Shown: positions 61,049 through 64,000 of the stretch, one piece after another
Position numbering within the stretch: the first letter of the stretch is position 1
Layout: every line of letters starts with the position of its first letter
NCBI RefSeq assembly: GCF_000813825.1
Contig: NZ_JWTA01000018.1
Span: 54,384 to 118,383, forward strand
Direction of reading: 5' to 3'
Source: Chryseobacterium taiwanense
GTDB lineage: Bacteria > Bacteroidota > Bacteroidia > Flavobacteriales > Weeksellaceae
DNA length: 64,000 nt
Translations under genes and position numbers: made by a program
Notes under the pieces: generated by a model
Databases searched by the model: none
What the model saw: only the letters and a program-made list of their open reading frames with translations
Told to the model about the DNA's origin: nothing

Positions 61049-61894
61049 TTATTTGAGTAAGTACAGCTCAAGAACATTATTGTTTTTTGCATTTTCTTCT
61101 TTTGCATTCTTTTCTCGATCTCTGAGAATTTTCTCCATATCCAAAGGTTTCCCGCTTTCATCGATCATTGTTATTTTCGTATTTCCAGACATCATCTGGC
61201 GCATTCCTTTGGTAGGATTATTTCTATAATCCATAAACTGTTTTTTATATTTGTCCTGATCAATTTCATAAAGGCTTCCGAAAATCTTCTTTTCCCCATC
61301 ACTTTTCCATTCCTGATTATTGGAAATTTTCGTAATTCCTTTTAAAACAAAAGAGTGGGATTGTGTATTGTCCTCTACTTTAATGATCATTCCTGGTAAC
61401 CCATGAAATTTATACGGACCATCCTGAATGGGAAGATCCGGGACAAACCAAGCCGTCCATTTTCTCCCTGCAAAGTTTACATTTGCTTTCTGAGCATTGA
61501 ATTCACCGATTTTTTCTTTTTCAGTGAGTATTTTCCAATCCAGTTTTCTCTGATCATTTACTTTATAATAATCCACATCTAATTGATTGAAAAATAAAAC
61601 TTTATAATCCGGATAAGATTTCTCTACAGAAAAAGATATTTTTCCATAATCTATCCCGGTAAAATCTCGCATTTTCTTTGCTATCCTATCTTCCCTTATT
61701 GAATCTGCTGCAAAGCGTTTTTGGCTATAAAATTTTGATCCTTTTTTAGCGATATCCAAATACATGATTTCCTGATCTGTTGTATTTCTATCTGTAGAAT
61801 CTGTCACAAATTTATATTCATAAATAAAACGCTGGTTCTGAGCCAGCATAAAAACACTGAAAAATGAAAAAATTCCAAAAATAATTCTCTTCAT
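61049..61894 (-). CDS. GLPGLI family protein (copy 2)
   Basis: 281 residues from the ATG at 61892-61894, chosen over a TTG five codons earlier. Signal peptide (about 1-19, ending MLAQ). The family motif HGLPGMIIKVED is near 160-171, preceded by QDGPYKF. It is paralogous to the next gene upstream, with the same order of conserved segments. GLPGLI proteins are secreted beta-rich proteins of unknown function in Bacteroidetes. The upstream copy lies 94 bases before the TTG. Confidence 0.88.
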   Translation of the reverse strand: MKRIIFGIFSFFSVFMLAQNQRFIYEYKFVTDSTDRNTTDQEIMYLDIAKKGSKFYSQKRFAADSIREDRIAKKMRDFTGIDYGKISFSVEKSYPDYKVLFFNQLDVDYYKVNDQRKLDWKILTEKEKIGEFNAQKANVNFAGRKWTAWFVPDLPIQDGPYKFHGLPGMIIKVEDNTQSHSFVLKGITKISNNQEWKSDGEKKIFGSLYEIDQDKYKKQFMDYRNNPTKGMRQMMSGNTKITMIDESGKPLDMEKILRDREKNAKEENAKNNNVLELYLLK

Positions 61895-61948
61895 ATTGAT
61901 TTTTTTCAAAGATAATTTTTTAAACTAAAATTGGGGTTGATTCGTAAT

Positions 61949-61984
61949 AAAAAAGCAGAATAAACTTAAGATTTATCCTGCTTT
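61949..61984 (-). terminator. Weak terminator between the two GLPGLI genes
   Basis: A stem of about 13 bases with one bulge (about 61952-61964 with 61972-61985) and a T-rich flank on the minus strand. It may only attenuate. Confidence 0.45.
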
Positions 61985-62003
61985 ACTAGAAAATATATGT
62001 ATT

Positions 62004-62909
62004 TTAATTTACTAAATCCGGTTCAATAGGATTATTGTTTTTAGCTAGAGATTCTTTGGTTCTTTTCTCCATTTCTCTGAACACCTGATTAGGATCTGAA
62101 ATTTCTTTTCCGTCAGCCGTTTTCGTTTTAAAAACCATTTTGGTGTTGGCATTATTATTCATCATCATTTCTCTCATGTTTTTCGTAGGGTCGTTTACAT
62201 AAGCTTTCCATGCCTTTTTGAACTGATCTTTCGTCACTTCAATTTCTTTACCTCCCATTCCAAATAACTTGATGTTTTCGGGTAAACTAAGCTCTTTTTC
62301 TTCTGTTTTATCACCCTGAAGAACTTTATTTCCTACCAAAGTCATGACATGAGAACCTGTTACATCTTCTATTTTCACGATAAGTCCCGGCAATCCATAA
62401 AAAGTGTACGGTCCATCCTGAAAAGGAAGATCACTGGCAAACCAGGCAATCCACTCTCTTCCACCAAAGCTTGTGGTGGCTTTCTGAGCCATGTATTCCC
62501 CAATTTTTTGCTTATCAGACTGTATTTTCCATTCAGGTTTTTTATCTTCTTTTATTTTATAAGAATCACTGGAAATGCTTCTGAAAAGATAGGTTTTAAA
62601 GTCAGGATAAGATTTAGTTACTCTGTAAGAAACCTGCCCTGGTTTTTCTCTTTTATTGACGCTTATATTCCCTGAAAATGCTTTAATCTGTTTCTCCAGA
62701 TCTGCTCTTTGCGTGGAATCAGCAACATATTTATCACGGCTGTAATAAGAAGATCCGGTCTTATTAATATCCAAATACATCATCTCCGTTTTTATATCTG
62801 TTTTATCATTAGAGTCCGGAATAAATTTATATTCATAAAAGAATCTGTTGATCTGAGCGTTGGCGATAAGCCCAACCAAGATAAAACTAAAGGCTAAAAG
62901 TTTTTTCAT
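62004..62909 (-). CDS. GLPGLI family protein (copy 1)
   Basis: 301 residues with a signal peptide (about 1-18, ending IANAQ). YGLPGLIVKIED near 170-181 carries the motif that names the family, with QDGPYTF before it. It begins 10 bases after the stop of the coiled-coil gene and has a close paralogue 94-110 bases downstream, so the pair probably arose by duplication and is expressed together. Confidence 0.9.
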   Translation of the reverse strand: MKKLLAFSFILVGLIANAQINRFFYEYKFIPDSNDKTDIKTEMMYLDINKTGSSYYSRDKYVADSTQRADLEKQIKAFSGNISVNKREKPGQVSYRVTKSYPDFKTYLFRSISSDSYKIKEDKKPEWKIQSDKQKIGEYMAQKATTSFGGREWIAWFASDLPFQDGPYTFYGLPGLIVKIEDVTGSHVMTLVGNKVLQGDKTEEKELSLPENIKLFGMGGKEIEVTKDQFKKAWKAYVNDPTKNMREMMMNNNANTKMVFKTKTADGKEISDPNQVFREMEKRTKESLAKNNNPIEPDLVN

Positions 62910-62919
62910 TGTTCACAAA

Positions 62920-64000
62920 TTAATAGGTGATAATCTCCATTCTTTTGGCATAAGATCTATTATTTTCACCCGCTACACGGCTTACTTTAAAGACCTTAAT
63001 ATTAGCAGGCGAGCTTAAGTCTTTCGGATCGCTCTGATACGCCATAAACTCTTCTTTACTTACTTTTTTCCCATTAACATACAGTTCAGGCACATCTACA
63101 TTGATGGCAAATAAAGCTGTTTTTCCTACAGGAGATTTTTTATTATTATCATCTTCAATATTAACACCATACAAATCAACCACCTTATTTAAACTATTCT
63201 CTACTTTAAAGATCGCAAAATTGTTTTTATTAGGTGTATTTTGATGCAATTCCTGAATTTGTTTTGCATCTTTTTTCAGCAGCTCTTTTTCAGTTTCAGA
63301 TAGCGGCTTTTTATCATAGTCTCTGTTTTTAGAAAACTTTTCATCAAAAGCATATGCTCTTCTGCTTGCTTCTATTGTTTGGGTTATTTTTTGCTTATTC
63401 TCAGCTGATTTTTTTACCGCATCCTGTCTACTTTTCTCAGCATCATTATAGAATTTTTCCGCTTCTTTCTCCGCTTTTCTTGCTGCCTTTTCAGCCTGTT
63501 TTATTTTTCTTTTAAATTCAGGAGAATTCACCATAGCCTCAGCTTTTTTCGCTGCTTTTTCGGCTTCTGCTATCTTTCTCTTAAATTCAGGAGAGTTGAC
63601 CATCGCTTCGGCTTCTTTAGCTTTCTTTTCTGCTTCAGCAATTTTCATCTTAAATTCCGGAGAATCATAATATTTTTCAACACTGCTGTAATGATCTTCA
63701 AGAGCTTTCAGATTCTTTTTATACTTTTCTGAGTTTACAATTTCATCAATTTGATCAGATAAAGCTTCAATTTCATTTTGCTTGGCTTCAAATTCTGGTG
63801 TTTCAGTTTTTTTAGCCTTTACAAGCTTTTGAATTTCCGCACTCTTTTCACTGATTTTCTCACTGATCTTACTAATTCTCTCATGATCTTCTCTCAGTGC
63901 TTCATTGTAAAATTCTCCTTTTTTCAGCTGTTCCTGGAAAGCATCTTCATTCTCATTAGGTCGTATGGTGTCTTTTTTGATTTGAGAAACTGCTTTCTCT
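62920..64000 (-). CDS. Coiled-coil protein C-terminus, possibly M56/BlaR1-type peptidase (partial)
   Basis: The frame is open to the right window edge, so the N-terminus is missing; the internal Met at 63648 is not the start. About 359 residues are visible. The first 235 or so form a highly charged coiled coil with three 23-residue repeats. The last 90 or so, ending NNRSYAKRMEIITY, form a compact beta-rich end. In Chryseobacterium, M56/BlaR1-like peptidases often precede GLPGLI genes, so this could be the tail of one, but the peptidase domain is outside the window. Confidence 0.55.
   Translation of the reverse strand, partial: EKAVSQIKKDTIRPNENEDAFQEQLKKGEFYNEALREDHERISKISEKISEKSAEIQKLVKAKKTETPEFEAKQNEIEALSDQIDEIVNSEKYKKNLKALEDHYSSVEKYYDSPEFKMKIAEAEKKAKEAEAMVNSPEFKRKIAEAEKAAKKAEAMVNSPEFKRKIKQAEKAARKAEKEAEKFYNDAEKSRQDAVKKSAENKQKITQTIEASRRAYAFDEKFSKNRDYDKKPLSETEKELLKKDAKQIQELHQNTPNKNNFAIFKVENSLNKVVDLYGVNIEDDNNKKSPVGKTALFAINVDVPELYVNGKKVSKEEFMAYQSDPKDLSSPANIKVFKVSRVAGENNRSYAKRMEIITY
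63457..63663 (-). repeat. Three 69-base tandem repeats inside the coiled-coil gene
   Basis: Units at 63595-63663, 63526-63594 and 63457-63525 each encode SPEFK followed by a Lys/Ala/Glu helix. The first two differ by a few residues; the third diverges after the middle. In-frame repeat growth lengthens the coiled coil without shifting frame. Confidence 0.8.

Noticed and set aside
1..64000. CRISPR array, tRNA, rRNA or prophage
   Set aside because: No regularly spaced direct repeats, cloverleaf sequences, ribosomal RNA motifs or phage structural genes were recognised on either strand.

Overview
The window looks like chromosomal DNA of a flavobacterium, most likely Chryseobacterium or a close relative in the Weeksellaceae. 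The basis is low GC, Bacteroidetes-type -7 promoter elements (TAnnTTTG) before many genes, A-rich leaders without clear Shine-Dalgarno sequences, T9SS/gliding-type C-terminal domains, GLPGLI proteins, SusC/RagA-like receptor architecture and KTSC/DUF4476-type families. No rRNA, tRNA, CRISPR array, prophage or transposase was recognised.

Layout. 1-2330 (minus): an ECF sigma factor, a membrane anti-sigma-like protein and an outer-membrane barrel cut by the left edge. 2446-9244 (minus): nucleoside-type MFS permease, bifunctional nuclease (BFN+UVR), EtfBA, an SDR enzyme, an M20 dipeptidase and a His-rich lipoprotein. 9383-13216 (minus): an operon of udk, an FtsB-like gene, the methylmalonyl-CoA mutase small subunit, dinB-like and a THUMP-like methyltransferase. 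13436-17490: VOC protein, Lrp/AsnC regulator, then a cobalamin riboswitch far upstream of metE with a long, hairpin-rich leader. 17618-19611: an Eco47II-like restriction enzyme and a cytosine-5 methyltransferase with an HTH domain, converging and overlapping at their 3' ends. 19804-22891: J-domain/KTSC protein, Cof-type phosphatase, AraC regulator, small secreted protein. 23217-29524 (minus): TetR, TolC, adaptor and RND pump, the TetR promoter being flanked by two copies of a palindromic operator. 29706-33909: a large T9SS-type propeller/Ig protein and a CvfB-like S1 protein. 34068-40924 (minus): a four-gene module of TonB-dependent receptor, DUF4876-like lipoprotein, outer-membrane barrel and di-haem cytochrome c peroxidase, with a Fur-like palindrome over the promoter. 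41187-45620: lipoproteins, DUF4476 protein, dihydrolipoyl dehydrogenase and a three-gene cluster of unknown function. 45699-49392 (minus): glycosyltransferase and recQ, followed by an unlisted 37-codon membrane ORF. 49551-55200 (plus): KdsD-like isomerase, TatC, M1 and M61 peptidases. 55421-64000: histidine kinase coupled to PBP4, peptidase E, TPR protein, DUF1905 protein, transaldolase-like aldolase, two GLPGLI paralogues and the C-terminal part of a coiled-coil protein, possibly an M56/BlaR1-type peptidase.

Most of the window is housekeeping. The parts most worth following are the receptor/DUF4876/barrel/peroxidase module with its candidate iron operator, the very long structured metE leader behind the B12 riboswitch, the small ORF after recQ, the HTH-methyltransferase restriction system, the unknown cluster at 44.3-45.6 kb, and several families of intergenic inverted repeats. 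Promoter positions also argue for later starts than the longest reading frame at the AraC, T9SS, CvfB, Lrp and aldolase genes.
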